Source: Microlunatus lacustris
GTDB lineage: Bacteria; Actinomycetota; Actinomycetes; Propionibacteriales; Propionibacteriaceae
Length of the DNA: 64,000 nt
Reading direction: 5' to 3'
Assembly: GCA_039527025.1 (NCBI GenBank)
Contig: BAAAJN010000008.1
Span: 214,467-278,466 of the forward strand
Within the stretch, counting starts at the first letter, position 1. Each line of letters opens with the position of its first letter. The position numbers were made by a program, and so were the translations under genes. The notes under the pieces were generated by a model. It worked only from the letters and a program-made list of their open reading frames with translations. It ran no database searches and was not told the DNA's origin. Shown here one piece after another: positions 42,033-50,663 of this stretch.

Positions 42033-43844
42033 ATGGACTCAGGACCCGGGATCGCCCAGCAGCAGCCAGAGCAGGGGACGGCGCTGCGGCCGACCCGCCG
42101 CCGCCTCCTGGGGATGACGGGCGCCGGCCTCGCGGTCGCCGCCCTCGGCCTGGGCGTCACCGGCTGCGGGACCGCGCAGACGCGCAGCAGCAGCAACGGC
42201 GACAGCACGGCGCCCCAGGGCCGGCCCGGCGCGTCCGGGGACACCCTGTTCGTGTTCGTGCAGTCGGGCGCCCCGACCAACTTCAACCCCCTCGGGCCCA
42301 CCCCGGCCTGGCCGACGGCCAACGGCCACACCCAGCTCATCTACGAGACGCTGCTGCGGTTCAACCTGCTCGACGGCTCGCTGCAGCCCGGCCTGGCCCG
42401 GGAGCTGCAGGAGCCCGACGCGACCTCCCTGGTGCTCCCGCTGCAGGAGGGCACCAGGTGGAGCGACGGCACCGAGCTCACCGCCGACGACGTCGTCCAC
42501 ACCTTCGAGCTCGCCCAGAAGACGGCGCTCAACTACTCCAACCTCTGGGAGTACCTGGAGTCGGTGGAGGCGGTCGACCCGCGCACGGTCAAGTTCACCC
42601 TCAAGAGCGACCCGTACAACCCGGGCTCGGTGAAGGACGCGATCTCAGGCACCTTCATCGTCCCGAAGCACGTCTGGGAGCCCTTCGGCACCGAGGTGAC
42701 CGAGGAGAAGAACCTGGAGCCGGTGGGCAGCGGGCCCTTCACCCTGGAGAGCTACGACCAGACCCAGATCAACCTGGTGCGCTCCGACGACTACTGGGGC
42801 ACGTCGATCTTCGGCACGCCGGCGATGACGACGATCAACCACCCGATCTTCAAGGACAACAACGCCTCCGACCTCAAGTTGGAGGGCGGCGAGCTCGACG
42901 CCGCGCAGACGTTCACCGCCCAGATCTGGAAGATGTGGGAGAAGGGCGCGCCCGTCGGCACCTGGTTGAAGGACAAGCCGTACTACCTGCCCGGCAACCT
43001 GCCGCTGCTGGAGATCAACCCGGCCGTGAAAGGTCTGGACGAGCCCAAGGTGCGGCTGGCGATCGCGTACGCCATCGACTACCCCTCGATCGCCAGCACG
43101 GCCATGTCGGACTACTCCGACCCAGCCCAGGCCAGCCTGGTGCTGCCCTCGGGCGCCGAGGGCAAGTACTTCGACCAGGCGGCGGTGGACAGCCAGGGCT
43201 GGAGCCACGACCCGGACAAGGCCGTCGACATCCTGGAGAACGAGCTGGGCTGCACCAGAGGCGCCGACGGCATCTACTCCCTGCCCGACGGCACCCGGCT
43301 GGGTCCGTGGGAGGCGATCACGCCGTCGGGGTGGAGCGACTGGAACACCGCGCTGGAAATCGTCGCCAAGTCCTGCAAGGCCGTGGGCATCGACGTCTCC
43401 ACCAGGTTCCCGCAGGCGCCGCAGGTGACCACGGCGATCCAGAACGGCAACTTCGAGCTGGCCTGCTGGAACGCCTCCGGCGTCAGCGTCGCCAGCCCGT
43501 GGACGCGGTTCCGCGACATCCTCGACGACCGGGGCATCCCGCCGATCGGCAAGACGGCGTTCTCCAACTTCACCCGGTTCTCCCACCCCGACGTGGCCGG
43601 TCTGCTCGACTCCGTCGGATCGGCGGCCGACGACGCCGCGCTGAAGGAGATCTACTCCCGGCTCGACGCCATCTACCGCGAGGGCATCCCGGTGGTGCCG
43701 CTGATGTACCGGCCGAACGAGTTCTACGAGTTCAACAGCTCCAACTGGACGAACTTCCCCGACGAGACGAACCCCTACGCCCCGCCCGGGTGGACCGGGG
43801 CGTCGATCGGCTGGATCTTCGGGATCACGAAGGTCGGCACCTAG
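42033..43844 (+). CDS. Family 5 ABC solute-binding lipoprotein (oligopeptide/oligosaccharide type), orphan
   Basis: 603-aa SBP_bac_5 protein. A twin-arginine plus lipobox leader (RRRLLGM at 22-28; VTGC with Cys45) suggests Tat export and lipidation. The mature part has the family start FNPLGPTPAWPTANGHTQLI, RWSDGTELTADDVVHTFELA and GPFTLESYDQTQINLVRSDD. Family 5 proteins bind peptides, but also cellobiose and chitin oligosaccharides (e.g. Vibrio CBP), and the amino-sugar neighbours favour the latter. No permease or ATPase is adjacent. ATG at 42033 with AAGGGACG. A small overlapping upstream frame ends in a lipobox-like LTAC. Confidence 0.85.
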   Translation: MDSGPGIAQQQPEQGTALRPTRRRLLGMTGAGLAVAALGLGVTGCGTAQTRSSSNGDSTAPQGRPGASGDTLFVFVQSGAPTNFNPLGPTPAWPTANGHTQLIYETLLRFNLLDGSLQPGLARELQEPDATSLVLPLQEGTRWSDGTELTADDVVHTFELAQKTALNYSNLWEYLESVEAVDPRTVKFTLKSDPYNPGSVKDAISGTFIVPKHVWEPFGTEVTEEKNLEPVGSGPFTLESYDQTQINLVRSDDYWGTSIFGTPAMTTINHPIFKDNNASDLKLEGGELDAAQTFTAQIWKMWEKGAPVGTWLKDKPYYLPGNLPLLEINPAVKGLDEPKVRLAIAYAIDYPSIASTAMSDYSDPAQASLVLPSGAEGKYFDQAAVDSQGWSHDPDKAVDILENELGCTRGADGIYSLPDGTRLGPWEAITPSGWSDWNTALEIVAKSCKAVGIDVSTRFPQAPQVTTAIQNGNFELACWNASGVSVASPWTRFRDILDDRGIPPIGKTAFSNFTRFSHPDVAGLLDSVGSAADDAALKEIYSRLDAIYREGIPVVPLMYRPNEFYEFNSSNWTNFPDETNPYAPPGWTGASIGWIFGITKVGT

Positions 43845-43868
43845 CCGGCCATTCCTCGCCCTGCCGGA

Positions 43869-44684
43869 TCACGACGCCGGCGCGGGCTCCTGGCTGCGGA
43901 CGGTGAGGAACAGCCGGTGCGCCGTGACCACCAGCGCCAGCCAGGCCAGCCCGATCACCCAGCCGACCATCACGTCGGTCAGCCAGTGGTGGCCGAGGAA
44001 CACCCGGCTCAACCCGATGGCGACCGCCCAGACCCCGGCCAGCACGACGGTGAGGACGCGGGCCAGCCGACTCGCGAGGTGGAGCAGCAGCAGGTAGGCG
44101 ACCATCCCGGCGATAGCGGTGCTGTTGAGCGCGTGGCCACTGGGGAACGACGGGCTGGACTCGAACGGCGGCACCGCGTCGGTCTGCGGGGGCCGCAGGC
44201 GGCCGACGGCGTTCTTGCCGACCACGGTGGCCAGCAGGGAGCCGGCCACGGTGATCAGCATCAGCACCAGCGGTGTCCGGGAGCGCCAGCGCCACACCAT
44301 CGCGGCGGTGGTGCTGGCGGCGATGATCGTCATCCCCAGGGGCCCGCCCAGGTGGGTGAAGAAGGTGAGGGCCGCGTCCAGGCCCGGGCTGCGGGCGGTC
44401 AGCGCCCGGTCCAGCACCGGCCGGTCGAGCCCGGCGACGCCGTCGGAGTCCTCGACGGCGTCGTAGATCTCCTCCGCGGCGAGCACCAGGCCGAGGACCA
44501 GCACCAGCCCGACGGCGGCCGTCACCGCCAGCACGCCGTGCGCGGTCACCAGCCGGGCCAGCGCGACCATCCGGCCGACCAGCCAGCGGCCTCCTGAGGT
44601 GCCCCACCGGGTGAGCGAGCGGCCGCCGATCTCGTCCTCGCCCGGGGCGGTCTCGCGCAGCCCCAGCCGGTCTCTCTGCTCCAT
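43869..44684 (-). CDS. PAP2-family membrane phosphatase
   Basis: 271-aa type 2 phosphatidic-acid-phosphatase-like protein. The three catalytic motifs are complete: KNAVGRLRPP, PSFPSGHALNSTA (His acid) and SRVFLGHHWLTDV (nucleophilic His). Six membrane helices are visible, the first at about 48-70. Such enzymes dephosphorylate lipid phosphates or polyprenyl pyrophosphates on the outer face of the membrane. ATG at 44684 with GGGAGAATGG. Divergent from the RseB-like operon. Confidence 0.9.
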   Translation of the reverse strand: MEQRDRLGLRETAPGEDEIGGRSLTRWGTSGGRWLVGRMVALARLVTAHGVLAVTAAVGLVLVLGLVLAAEEIYDAVEDSDGVAGLDRPVLDRALTARSPGLDAALTFFTHLGGPLGMTIIAASTTAAMVWRWRSRTPLVLMLITVAGSLLATVVGKNAVGRLRPPQTDAVPPFESSPSFPSGHALNSTAIAGMVAYLLLLHLASRLARVLTVVLAGVWAVAIGLSRVFLGHHWLTDVMVGWVIGLAWLALVVTAHRLFLTVRSQEPAPAS

Positions 44685-44749
44685 CGGTCCATTCTCCCGC
44701 GCGCCGCAGCCCGCCGGCACGCTTCGGACGCCCACCTACAGTGGCGGCC

Positions 44750-45826
44750 ATGGGTACGCGCTGGCTGGTGGTGCTGCTCGTCGCCACCGCACTCGTCGCC
44801 ACCCCTCTCGCCCTGGCGGCGCGGCCGGTGCCGGACCTCCCACGGGACCCGGTCGCGCTGGCCCGGCTCGTGCAGACCTCCGCCACCTGGGCCTGGTCGG
44901 GCTCGGTCCGCTCCTCCGGTGCCCTGCAGGTGCCGCAGAGCGACTCCTTCGCCACCCTGGGCGAGCTGCTGGGCGAGGAGAACCAGCTGCGGGTCTGGTG
45001 GCGCGGGCCGCAGGAGTGGCGGGTCGACCGGCTGCGCGGCACCGGTGAGACCGACCTCTTCCGCTCCCGCGGGCTGCAGGTCCGCTGGGTCTTCGAGTCC
45101 GACACCGCCACCGTCTCGCCGAGGAGCCGGATCCGGCTGCCCGACGCCGCCGACCTGCTGCCGGCCACCCTGGCCCGTTCGCTGCTCCGCGGGGTGCGCG
45201 AGGACGAGCTGAGCCGGCTGCCCGCGGCCCGGGTCGCCGGGGTGGTCGCACCCGGCTTGCGGGTCACCCCCGACGACCCCGCCGCCAGCGTCGACCACGT
45301 CGACGTCTGGGCCGAGCCGGGCAGCGGGCTGCCGCTCCGGGTCGAGGTGTACGGGGCCGACGAGCGCCCGGTGCTGAGCACCGAGGTCACCCGGCTCGAC
45401 CTCGACCCGCCGGACCCCGCCACGACGGTCTTCCGGCCCGCCCCCAGCACCACGCTGGCCTACGAGGACGCCGTCGACGTGGCGGCGGCCGCGAACGCCT
45501 TCGCGCCCTACGACCTGCCGGCGGCGGTGGCCGGCCTGCGCACCCGGGACGGCGAAGACCCGGGTGCCTTCGGCGTCTACGGCCGCGGTCCGACCTCGCT
45601 GATCGTGCTGCCGCTGCGCGGGCAGGTGGCCCGGCCGCTGCGGGACCGGCTGGCGTCCAGCGGCAGTGCCCGTCCCACCGACGTCGGCACGTTGGCCGCG
45701 GTCGGCCCGGTGACGCTGCTGGTCGTCCGCGTGCCCGGGGGTCGTGGCGCCTTCCTGCTGGCCGGGACGGTGACCCCGGAGACGGCGGAGCGGGCCGCGG
45801 CCGAGCTGTTGGCGGTGACCCGGTGA
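44750..45826 (+). CDS. RseB/MucB-like exported sensor domain protein
   Basis: 358-aa protein with an N-terminal signal/anchor (residues 1-25, LVVLLVATALVATPLALAA). A beta-rich domain resembling the MucB/RseB N-terminal (LolA-like) fold follows: ATWAWSGSVRSSGALQVP, QLRVWWRGPQEWRVDRL, HVDVWAEPGSGLPLRVEVYG. Family members bind lipids or anti-sigma factors outside the membrane. Here the gene is translationally coupled to an ABC exporter (GTGA overlap at 45823), so a lipid- or cargo-sensing accessory role is more likely. ATG at 44750; GTG at 44741 is possible. CCTACAGT just upstream may be a -10, giving a short leader. Confidence 0.6.
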   Translation: MGTRWLVVLLVATALVATPLALAARPVPDLPRDPVALARLVQTSATWAWSGSVRSSGALQVPQSDSFATLGELLGEENQLRVWWRGPQEWRVDRLRGTGETDLFRSRGLQVRWVFESDTATVSPRSRIRLPDAADLLPATLARSLLRGVREDELSRLPAARVAGVVAPGLRVTPDDPAASVDHVDVWAEPGSGLPLRVEVYGADERPVLSTEVTRLDLDPPDPATTVFRPAPSTTLAYEDAVDVAAAANAFAPYDLPAAVAGLRTRDGEDPGAFGVYGRGPTSLIVLPLRGQVARPLRDRLASSGSARPTDVGTLAAVGPVTLLVVRVPGGRGAFLLAGTVTPETAERAAAELLAVTR

Positions 45827-46788
45827 CCGATCTGCGGGCGGCCCCCGGCCGGGCCGAGCTCCTCGAGCAGCTGCCGCCCCCGCCGGACGACGCGGTCGTG
45901 ATCCGCACCCGCGGGCTGACCAAGCGCTACGGCGAGCTGCGGGCCGTCGACGGCGTCGACCTGGAGGTGGGCCGCGGCGACGTCTACGGCTTCCTCGGCG
46001 CGAACGGCTCGGGCAAGACGACGACGGTCCGCATGCTGCTGGGGCTGGTGCTGCCCACCTCGGGGACGGCGGAGGTGCTGGGTCGGCCGATGCCGGCGGG
46101 TCGGGCGCAGGTGCTGCCCCGGGTCGGGGCGCTGGTCGAGGGCCCGGGCGCCTACCCGCACCTGTCCGGGCGGGCGAACCTGGCCCTGCTGGACGCCAGC
46201 GGTGCCGACCGGCTGCGCCGCCGCACCCGTCAGGTCAGGATCACCGAGGTGCTGGCCGAGGTGGGCCTGGACCCGGCCGACCGCCGACCCACCCGCACCT
46301 ACTCCCTCGGCATGCGGCAGCGGCTGGGGCTGGCCGCTGCGCTGATGCGCCGACCCGACCTGCTGGTGCTCGACGAGCCCACCAACGGCCTCGACCCCCA
46401 GGGCATCTCGGAGATCCGCGACCTGCTGCTGCGGCTCAACGCCGGCGGGACGACGGTCTTCCTCTCCAGCCACCTGCTGGCTGAGATCGAGCAGATGTGC
46501 ACCCGGGTCGGGGTCCTGGACCGGGGCCGGCTGGTGCTGCAGGAACGGCTGGACGTCCTGCTCCGCCCCACCGGCCTCGTGGCCGTCCGCACCCCCGACG
46601 TCGGCCGCGGCACCGGGCTGCTCGGCTCGTCCGTCGTCGAGGTGACGGGTGACCGGTTGCTGGTCCGAGCCGACGACGCCGCTGCGCTCAACGCCCACCT
46701 GGTCGCCGCCGGGATCCCGGTGGCCGAGATCGGGCCGCACCGGCGCGACCTGGAGCAGCTCGTCCTCGAGGCGGGCCGGCAGCGGTGA
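45823..46788 (+). CDS. ABC transporter ATP-binding protein
   Basis: 321-aa ABC ATPase of the ABC-2 (CcmA/DrrA-like) type. Walker A FLGANGSGKTTTVRML (58-73), Q-loop, signature YSLGMRQRLGLAAALM, Walker B LLVLDEPTNGLDPQGI and switch His in LSSHLLAEIEQM are all present. The C-terminal extension of about 80 aa is typical of DrrA-like subunits. It couples to the membrane protein encoded next (4-bp overlap GTGA at 46785). Export substrate unknown; candidates include lipids, antibiotics or Na+. Confidence 0.9.
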   Translation: MTDLRAAPGRAELLEQLPPPPDDAVVIRTRGLTKRYGELRAVDGVDLEVGRGDVYGFLGANGSGKTTTVRMLLGLVLPTSGTAEVLGRPMPAGRAQVLPRVGALVEGPGAYPHLSGRANLALLDASGADRLRRRTRQVRITEVLAEVGLDPADRRPTRTYSLGMRQRLGLAAALMRRPDLLVLDEPTNGLDPQGISEIRDLLLRLNAGGTTVFLSSHLLAEIEQMCTRVGVLDRGRLVLQERLDVLLRPTGLVAVRTPDVGRGTGLLGSSVVEVTGDRLLVRADDAAALNAHLVAAGIPVAEIGPHRRDLEQLVLEAGRQR

Positions 46789-47597
46789 TCACCGTCGAGC
46801 TGGTCAAGATGCTCCGCCGCCCCCGCACCTGGGTGATCATCGCGATGCTGGTGGCCCTGCCGACCCTGGTGGCGGTGCTGCTCGCGGTCACCGACCTCGC
46901 GCCCGCGCCCGGGGAGGGCCCGCCGTTCCTCTCCGCGGTGCTGAGCGACGGGACGCTGTTCCCGCTGGCCGCCCTCGGGGTGGTGCTGCCGCTGTTCCTG
47001 CCCATCGCGGTGGCCGTGCTGGGCGGTGACGCCATCGCGGGCGAGGCGCAGACGGGCACGCTGCGCTACCTGCTGGCCCGGCCCGTCGGCCGGACCCGGC
47101 TGCTGGTGGCCAAGCTCGTCACCGTCGTCGCCTTCGTGCTGCTCGCGGTGCTGGTGGTCTTCGCGGTCACCGCCGTCGAGGGCCGGCTGCTGCTCGGGGA
47201 CGCCCCGGCCACGGGGACGGTCAGCCTCAGCGGCTCCGCCCTCACCCCGGCCGACCTGGGCGTCCGGACCGCGCTCGCGCTGGGCTACGTCGTCGTCTCC
47301 ATGCTCGGGGTGGCGGCCGTCGCGCTGTTCTTCTCCACGCTGACCACGTCCTCGATCGGCGCCGCGCTGGGCACCATCGGGCTGCTGATCGCCTCGACGG
47401 TGCTGCTCGGGCTGGACGCGGCGGGGGCGCTGCACCCGTACCTGCCCACCCGCTACTGGCTGGCCTTCGTCGACCTGTTCCGCGACCCGATCCTGTGGAC
47501 CGACGTCGGCCGCGGCCTCGGCGTGCAGCTGGCCTACCTGCTGGTCTTCACCCTGGCCGCCTGGGCGAGCTTCACCACCAAGGACATCGACGACTGA
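46785..47597 (+). CDS. ABC-2 type transporter permease
   Basis: 270-aa permease with six predicted helices, starting VELVKMLRRPRTWVIIAMLV. It has the ABC-2 hallmark DAIAGEAQTGTLRYLLARPV, where the conserved GEA/GTL loop meets the ATPase, then RTRLLVAKLVTVVAFVLLA. The last helices are SMLGVAAVALFFSTLTTSS and GVQLAYLLVFTLAAW. It forms a two-gene exporter with the upstream ATPase. It ends 16 bp before a 138-bp tandem repeat that separates it from a convergent lipase gene. Confidence 0.85.
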   Translation: MITVELVKMLRRPRTWVIIAMLVALPTLVAVLLAVTDLAPAPGEGPPFLSAVLSDGTLFPLAALGVVLPLFLPIAVAVLGGDAIAGEAQTGTLRYLLARPVGRTRLLVAKLVTVVAFVLLAVLVVFAVTAVEGRLLLGDAPATGTVSLSGSALTPADLGVRTALALGYVVVSMLGVAAVALFFSTLTTSSIGAALGTIGLLIASTVLLGLDAAGALHPYLPTRYWLAFVDLFRDPILWTDVGRGLGVQLAYLLVFTLAAWASFTTKDIDD

Positions 47598-47613
47598 GAG
47601 GCCCGGCAGAGCG

Positions 47614-47751
47614 CGTGTCCTGAGCCTGTCGGAGGTCGTGTCCTGAGCCTGTCGGAGGGCGTGTCCTGAGCCTGTCGGAGGTCGTGTCCTGAGCCTGTCG
47701 GAGGGCGTGTCCTGAGCCTGTCGGAGGGCGTGTCCTGAGCCTGTCGAAGGA
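47614..47751. repeat. Six tandem 23-bp repeats of the CCTGAGCCTGTCGAAGG family
   Basis: Six head-to-tail 23-bp units starting CGTGTCCTGAGCCTGTC, at 47614, 47637, 47660, 47683, 47706 and 47729. The last base alternates T/G, and the final unit has CGAAGG instead of CGGAGG. They fill the whole gap between the convergent exporter permease and lipase genes. Single copies of the core recur at 51989-52034 and about 58665-58682, so this is a dispersed family that has expanded locally. Confidence 0.9.
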
Positions 47752-48537
47752 TCAGCAGCGGACGCCGGCCGGGACGGCTGGGGGACCGACGTCGAGGGCG
47801 GAGCGGACGAGGGCCAGCGTCACCGGGTCGGACGGCAGGTCGCCATGGGCGGTCCGGGCGACCGGGCAGACGTCCTGCACCACCACGTCGAGGGCTCCCT
47901 CCAGCGCCGCCGAAGCGACCGGGGTGACCACCTGGTCGGCCGTCGAGCGCAGCGTGACCCAGACCGGCCCCGCCGGCGTCTCGTCCCGGGCGTTCAGCCG
48001 GCGCAGCAGCGCGCTGTCCGGGACCAGCTGCTCGCACGCGGTCGGGCAGCCCCCGGCCAGGCTCGCGCCGAGCGCTGCCTGGCTGGTGCCGTGGTGCGGT
48101 GAGCCCAGGGTCAGCACGCGGCGGGCGACGGCGTCCCCGCCGTGGTCGCGGACCCAGAGCCGGGCGACGACCCCGCCCGCGGAGTAGCCGATGACGTCGA
48201 CCGATGGCGCGCCCGCCTCGTCCCGGACCCGCTCGGCGACCGCAGCCAGGGCCTCGGCCTGCGCCTCCAGGTCACCGGTGCCGTCACCGACCGCAGGCAC
48301 CACGACGGCGGTCCGGCCGGTGGCCCGGACGGCTGCGGCCAGCGACTGCAGTGAGGACCCGTCTCCGCCGTAGCCCGGCACGAGCAGCACGGGCCCGGGC
48401 TGGTCCTGGGGAACGGCGTCCGCTGTGCGCCCGGCCCGCAGTCCCAGGGCGGCGACCAGCGCCAGGAGAGCGAGGACGACGACGGCTGCTCCGGCCAGCA
48501 CGACCCGGCGGCGCTGGGGGCTGAGGGCGTCGAGCAC
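47752..48537 (-). CDS. Membrane-anchored lipase/esterase (alpha/beta hydrolase)
   Basis: 261-aa alpha/beta hydrolase with an N-terminal membrane anchor or signal (about 10-35, RRVVLAGAAVVVLALLALVA). Oxyanion loop PVLLVPGYGGDGSSL, nucleophile elbow VDVIGYSAGGVVARL (Ser) and LGSPHHGTSQAA match class 2 lipases (LipA/EstA of Bacillus). Asp near TLRSTADQVVTP and His in ARTAHGDLPSD complete the triad. Cys pairs (GGCPTAC; VCP with the terminal RC) suggest disulfides in an exported protein. GTG at 48537. Extracytoplasmic esterase. Confidence 0.85.
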   Translation of the reverse strand: MLDALSPQRRRVVLAGAAVVVLALLALVAALGLRAGRTADAVPQDQPGPVLLVPGYGGDGSSLQSLAAAVRATGRTAVVVPAVGDGTGDLEAQAEALAAVAERVRDEAGAPSVDVIGYSAGGVVARLWVRDHGGDAVARRVLTLGSPHHGTSQAALGASLAGGCPTACEQLVPDSALLRRLNARDETPAGPVWVTLRSTADQVVTPVASAALEGALDVVVQDVCPVARTAHGDLPSDPVTLALVRSALDVGPPAVPAGVRC

Positions 48538-48637
48538 GGACCGAGGCTACGTCGGGCCGCCGGCCCGCTCAGGGGCCGTAAGGTGGCGGGCGAGGCGGCG
48601 CAGCGACCGCAGCGCCGTGCCGACGACGAGGAGTGTC

Positions 48638-49423
48638 ATGGACGACGACGCCTTCCGCCACCAGGTGTGGACCCGGCTCGAGCGGAGCCTGGCCCGCACC
48701 TCGTCGGTGCAGGAGTACCTGCAGGACGCGGTGGTGGAGACCGGGCCGCTGGTCGAGGTCGAGGGCTCGTTCAGCCTCTCGATCCTGCTCTACGGCAACT
48801 TGTTGACCGTGGCCACCACCGACCGGTTGGCGTGGGACGCCGACCAGGTGGAGTTCGACACCGAGGCGGGCCCCTGCGTCGAGGCGCTGCGCAACGGCAC
48901 CGACACCGGGGTCATCGACCTCCGCGTCGAGGACCGCTGGCCGGCCTGGGGCACGGTCGCGACCCTGCTGGGCTTCCAGGCGGCCGCCGGCGTGCCCGCC
49001 GAGATGGCGCCCGGGCAGCGGATCGCCCTCAACCTCTACAGCGCCGACCCCGAGGGCCTGGCCGGGGACCGGATCCGCCGGGCGCGGCTGTTCGCCGAGG
49101 AGGTGGCCCGGACGGTGCCGACGGCGCTGCGGCTGACCGAGCAGGCCCAGCTGGCCCAGCACCTCCAGGAGGCGCTGGCCAACCGCTCCACCATCGACCA
49201 GGCTCTCGGCGTGCTGATGGCGCAGAACCGCTGCAGTCGCGACGTCGCCTTCGGCATCCTCCGGCGGGCTTCCCAGCACCGCAACCTCAAGCTCCGCGAG
49301 GTCGCCGCGGCGGTGATCGAGCGGTTCACCGGGCATCCGGCCGCCGAGCCGCCGCCCTTCAACCCGCCCCGGATGCCCGGCTCGTCCCGGAGCCGGTCCG
49401 GCGAGGGATCGCACCAGGCCTGA
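48638..49423 (+). CDS. GAF-ANTAR regulator 5
   Basis: 261-aa protein: GAF-like sensor at about 20-165 (SFSLSILLYGNLLTVATTD; FDTEAGPCVEALRNGTD; RIALNLYSADPEG) and ANTAR domain at about 175-240 (LANRSTIDQALGVLMAQNR; AFGILRRASQHRNLKLREVA). A 30-residue Pro/Ser tail follows. ATG at 48638 with GAGGAGTGTC. Closest in layout to regulator 2, with the same HRNLKLR/GNVKLR ANTAR ending, and located 20 kb away from the cluster. Confidence 0.85.
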   Translation: MDDDAFRHQVWTRLERSLARTSSVQEYLQDAVVETGPLVEVEGSFSLSILLYGNLLTVATTDRLAWDADQVEFDTEAGPCVEALRNGTDTGVIDLRVEDRWPAWGTVATLLGFQAAAGVPAEMAPGQRIALNLYSADPEGLAGDRIRRARLFAEEVARTVPTALRLTEQAQLAQHLQEALANRSTIDQALGVLMAQNRCSRDVAFGILRRASQHRNLKLREVAAAVIERFTGHPAAEPPPFNPPRMPGSSRSRSGEGSHQA

Positions 49424-49447
49424 CGGCCCTCCGACCCGTCCCCGGGA

Positions 49448-50548
49448 TCAGTCCAGCGGGCGCGTCCGGCCGATGGTGGCGGCCGCCCAGCGCCGCTCCC
49501 GGACCGGCTGCGGGACGCTCAGGCCGTCCAGGAACGCGTACCGCCGGCGCAGCGAGGTCAGGTAGGCGCTCGCCCCCTCGGCGCCGGTCACCCCGTGCCA
49601 CCAGTCGAGGACGTCGCCGAAGCCCGGCGCCGCCAGCGAGCCGCCGAACTGCTGCACGGCCAGCGCCGAGCACAGCGCCCCCAGCGCCAGCCGGTCGGCC
49701 AGCGGCCAGCCGTTCAGCGTGCCCAGCACCAGCCCGCTGACGAACACGTCCCCGGCTCCGGTGGGGTCGATGGCGGGCACCCGCAGCGCCGGCACCTCCG
49801 CCTCCTCGCCGGTGCTGGCGTCGATGGCCAGCGCCCCGTGCGGGCCGTTCGTCACCACCGCCAGCGGCACCAGGTCGGCCAGCGCGTAGAGGGCGTCCCG
49901 CGGGGTGTCGGTCCGGGTGTAGGCCATCGCCTCGGCCGCGTTGGGCACGAACGCGTGGCAGGAGGACAGCGGCTCCAGTGTGCTGGGCGACCACTCCTGG
50001 GTCTCGTCCCAGCCGACGTCGGCGAACACCAGGGCGCCGTCGGCCCGGGCGAGGTCCACCCAGGACGGTGCATCGGTCTCGGCCGACCAGCCGGAGGCGA
50101 GGTCGACCACGACAGCCCGGGAGGGCGGTGGGTGGCCGATCATCGCGTTCGCCGGCAGCGGGGCGTCGTGGGCGTGGGTGACCATGCTCCGGTCGCCCTG
50201 GGTGGCCATCGACACGGTGACGGGGGAGTGCCAGCCCTCGAAGGTGCGCGAGCAGGAGAGGTCGATGCCCTCCTGGTCGGCCAGCGTCCGCCAGCAGAAC
50301 TCGCCGTAGACGTCGTCGCCGAAGGCCGCGGCCAAGGAGGTGCGCAGCCCCAGCCGGCTGGCCGCCGTGGCCAGGTTCGCCACCCCGCCCGGGGAGGACC
50401 CCATGCCGCTGGCGTGGGTCTCCACGCCGGGCGGCGGGAAGGACGACAACCCGGTGAAGATCAGGTCGAGGAAGACGGTACCGTGCACGAAGAGGTCGAA
50501 GGGGACCGGATCCGCCGCGGGAACGGTCGTCTCCCCGGGTGCCGTCAC
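49448..50548 (-). CDS. PfkB-family carbohydrate kinase
   Basis: 366-aa ribokinase-fold kinase. The N-terminal substrate motif is GMGSSPGGVANLATAASRLG. The C-terminal PfkB signature DPTGAGDVFVSGLVLG lies near residue 263, with the anion hole and catalytic Asp. About 60 extra C-terminal residues (from WWHGVTGAEG) exceed the usual length. Phosphorylates a sugar or nucleoside; specificity unknown. GTG at 50548. Divergent from the second GH4 gene, 115 bp apart, so the two may share control. Confidence 0.85.
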   Translation of the reverse strand: MTAPGETTVPAADPVPFDLFVHGTVFLDLIFTGLSSFPPPGVETHASGMGSSPGGVANLATAASRLGLRTSLAAAFGDDVYGEFCWRTLADQEGIDLSCSRTFEGWHSPVTVSMATQGDRSMVTHAHDAPLPANAMIGHPPPSRAVVVDLASGWSAETDAPSWVDLARADGALVFADVGWDETQEWSPSTLEPLSSCHAFVPNAAEAMAYTRTDTPRDALYALADLVPLAVVTNGPHGALAIDASTGEEAEVPALRVPAIDPTGAGDVFVSGLVLGTLNGWPLADRLALGALCSALAVQQFGGSLAAPGFGDVLDWWHGVTGAEGASAYLTSLRRRYAFLDGLSVPQPVRERRWAAATIGRTRPLD

Positions 50549-50663
50549 GTCCGCGCCTCCGCTCGCCGGTGGTCCCGGTGGCTCCGGTCCCGGGACCAGT
50601 CTGGCCCCTCGCCGGCGGCCCGACCCGGACGGCCCGGAGCGGGTCGCCGGTAGTCTCGCGTCC

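Noticed and set aside
47614..47751. Possible CRISPR array
   Set aside because: Six 23-bp units are contiguous with no spacers, and no cas genes are present; it is a tandem repeat.
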